The position numbers were made by a program, and so were the translations under genes. Source: Thermoanaerobaculia bacterium (GTDB taxonomy: Bacteria > Acidobacteriota > Thermoanaerobaculia > Gp7-AA8). From it: 64,000 nt of DNA. The stretch spans positions 62,001 through 126,000 of the forward strand of contig JADGNZ010000008.1 in NCBI GenBank assembly GCA_017883205.1. Direction: 5' to 3'. This document shows positions 63,265 through 64,000 of this stretch, in pieces; position 1 is the stretch's first letter; every line of letters starts with the position of its first letter. The notes beneath the pieces are model-generated. The model saw only the letters and a list, made by a program, of their open reading frames with translations, was not told where the DNA came from and made no database searches.

Positions 63265-63285
63265 GAAAGGAACTAGATTCCTTTC
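63265..63285. terminator. Weak bidirectional hairpin
   Basis: GAAAGGAA at 63265-63272 pairs with TTCCTTTC at 63278-63285 around CTAGA, with pyrimidine-rich sequence following on the plus strand. It sits between the ends of the ABC operon and the convergent DUF2293 gene, so it may stop transcription from either side. A shorter stem (GAGCCG/CGGCTC, 63124-63146) precedes it. Confidence 0.4.
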
Positions 63286-63302
63286 TCTTCACTCTTCACA
63301 CT

Positions 63303-64000
63303 TCAACATTTTTCGCGCCACTTCGCGAGAACGACATCGATTGCTTCTCGAACCTGGACGCGGGCATCGAGGCGATCTATTCCGGCAGCCATCAGCGCAT
63401 CGTACTGTGTGTTTCGATGCCGGACGTGCGCCTGCACTGCCAGATCGATCGCGCCTGGATCGAAATCCTTTGCGCTCGCAGTGCGGCCGATGCGTTTCGA
63501 ATGCACCTGGCAGGCATGGGCGGCGATCCCATCGGAGGCATCGGCTGGAGCGCTCGGATACCGCTTGCGAATCTCGTCTGCAAACTTCCCGACGTACTCG
63601 GCGTCGCGCTCGGCGCGGCGCTCCGCATCAGCCTCTCGGCGGCGCTCGCGAACTTCTGCATCGTCGAGGCACTCCTCTTCGGCACGGGCGAGCGCCTCAT
63701 CCGAGACCAGAATGCCCTGGCGCTCATATCGCTTTCGCGTGCGGCTAAACCGCAGGACGACGGCGCGCAATGGCGAGTAGTTCGACGCCCGGCGCGTGAT
63801 GCAGGCATCTCCGGCCGGAACGTACGCGAGATGTCCGAGGTCTGCGCAGTCGATGCAGAGACCACGCGCACCTTCCTTCCTGAGCAGGTTCCCTTTGAAC
63901 AACTCACGGCCGCACTCATCGCACTTCGAGTCCCCTCGGCTCACAAGCTGGAAAACCAGAATGTCCTCGCCAGCCACGGCGACATTCTCGCCGCTCGAAA
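63303..64000 (-). CDS. DUF2293 protein (N-terminus runs off the window)
   Basis: At least 224 residues. The N-terminal part has SKCDECGRELFKGNLL and GLCIDCADLGHLAYVPAGDA (two CxxC pairs, zinc-type), then RAEEECLDDAEVRERRREAD and the DUF2293 core KFADEIRKRYPSAPADASDG, DPGAIDLAVQAHVRHRNTQYD. The open frame continues to base 64000 without a clear start; GTG at 63977 is possible but family members usually begin a little earlier. Function unknown. Confidence 0.78.
   Translation of the reverse strand, partial: SSGENVAVAGEDILVFQLVSRGDSKCDECGRELFKGNLLRKEGARGLCIDCADLGHLAYVPAGDACITRRASNYSPLRAVVLRFSRTRKRYERQGILVSDEALARAEEECLDDAEVRERRREADAERRAERDAEYVGKFADEIRKRYPSAPADASDGIAAHACQVHSKRIGRTASAKDFDPGAIDLAVQAHVRHRNTQYDALMAAGIDRLDARVQVREAIDVVLAKWREKC

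Overview
The window is GC-rich bacterial DNA, densely packed, with many 4-bp ATGA/GTGA start-stop overlaps. Genes for lipopolysaccharide-type heptose, a Wzm/Wzt O-antigen exporter and a Wzx-type flippase point to a Gram-negative cell. A surface protein whose C-terminal half begins 'YQDIAEWVP', several intergenic CACAGAG/CGCGGAG palindromes and the general mix of families fit an Acidobacteriota-like soil bacterium, but this taxonomic guess is weak and no rRNA is present.

Positions 1-38493 (almost all minus strand) are one very large surface-polysaccharide locus. Read in its own direction it starts at about 38.5 kb with a UDP-sugar 6-dehydrogenase, a UDP-glucuronate-epimerase-like enzyme and a MarR-type EPS regulator. 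It continues with gmd, a sugar O-methyltransferase, a Wzx-like flippase, two Fcl-like reductases, a family 10 (fucosyl)transferase, and a PLP enzyme with the lysine-to-histidine change of sugar 3-dehydratases. These suggest GDP-L-fucose and possibly a 3,6-dideoxyhexose such as colitose. Next come glycosyltransferases and methyltransferases (21-27 kb), two Wzy/WaaL-type membrane proteins, a polyprenyl-phosphate sugar transferase and a WecG-type transferase. The locus ends with a heptose module (transaldolase, gmhB, gmhA, hddA), an oxidoreductase, a membrane hydrolase of the alkaline-phosphatase fold, a lipid-flippase-like LPG-synthase-TM protein and a truncated glycosyltransferase.

This locus is scarred. 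There is a dead copy of the sugar-transferase 3' half (13.07-13.62 kb), two separated pieces of one methyltransferase gene on either side of the intact copy (21.1 and 25.6 kb), a dead glycosyltransferase tail with a frameshifted FkbM gene (25.1-25.5 kb), and a glycosyltransferase-like remnant (16.9-17.1 kb). Recombination has clearly been active here.

Positions 38913-46389 hold a second, divergent polysaccharide module: an 851-residue double glycosyltransferase, Wzm and Wzt, a deacetylase-like protein and a GNAT protein on the plus strand, facing a NeuD-type acetyltransferase and a DegT aminotransferase on the minus strand.

Positions 46.7-47.6 kb contain a promoter, a strongly structured RNA candidate ending at a textbook terminator, a tRNA gene with an abnormal anticodon loop, and a long perfect palindrome. 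Positions 47.6-64 kb are housekeeping and accessory genes: a slipin, a Sel1 protein, DUF429, a DUF3883 protein, a luciferase-like oxidoreductase, a gene-free kilobase with a 22-bp tandem array of about 16 units, a CDF metal transporter, a TPR protein, a Panacea (DUF4065) antitoxin-like gene convergent with a small unknown protein, an amidohydrolase, an ABC importer operon carrying an extra STAS-domain gene, and a DUF2293 protein running to the window edge.
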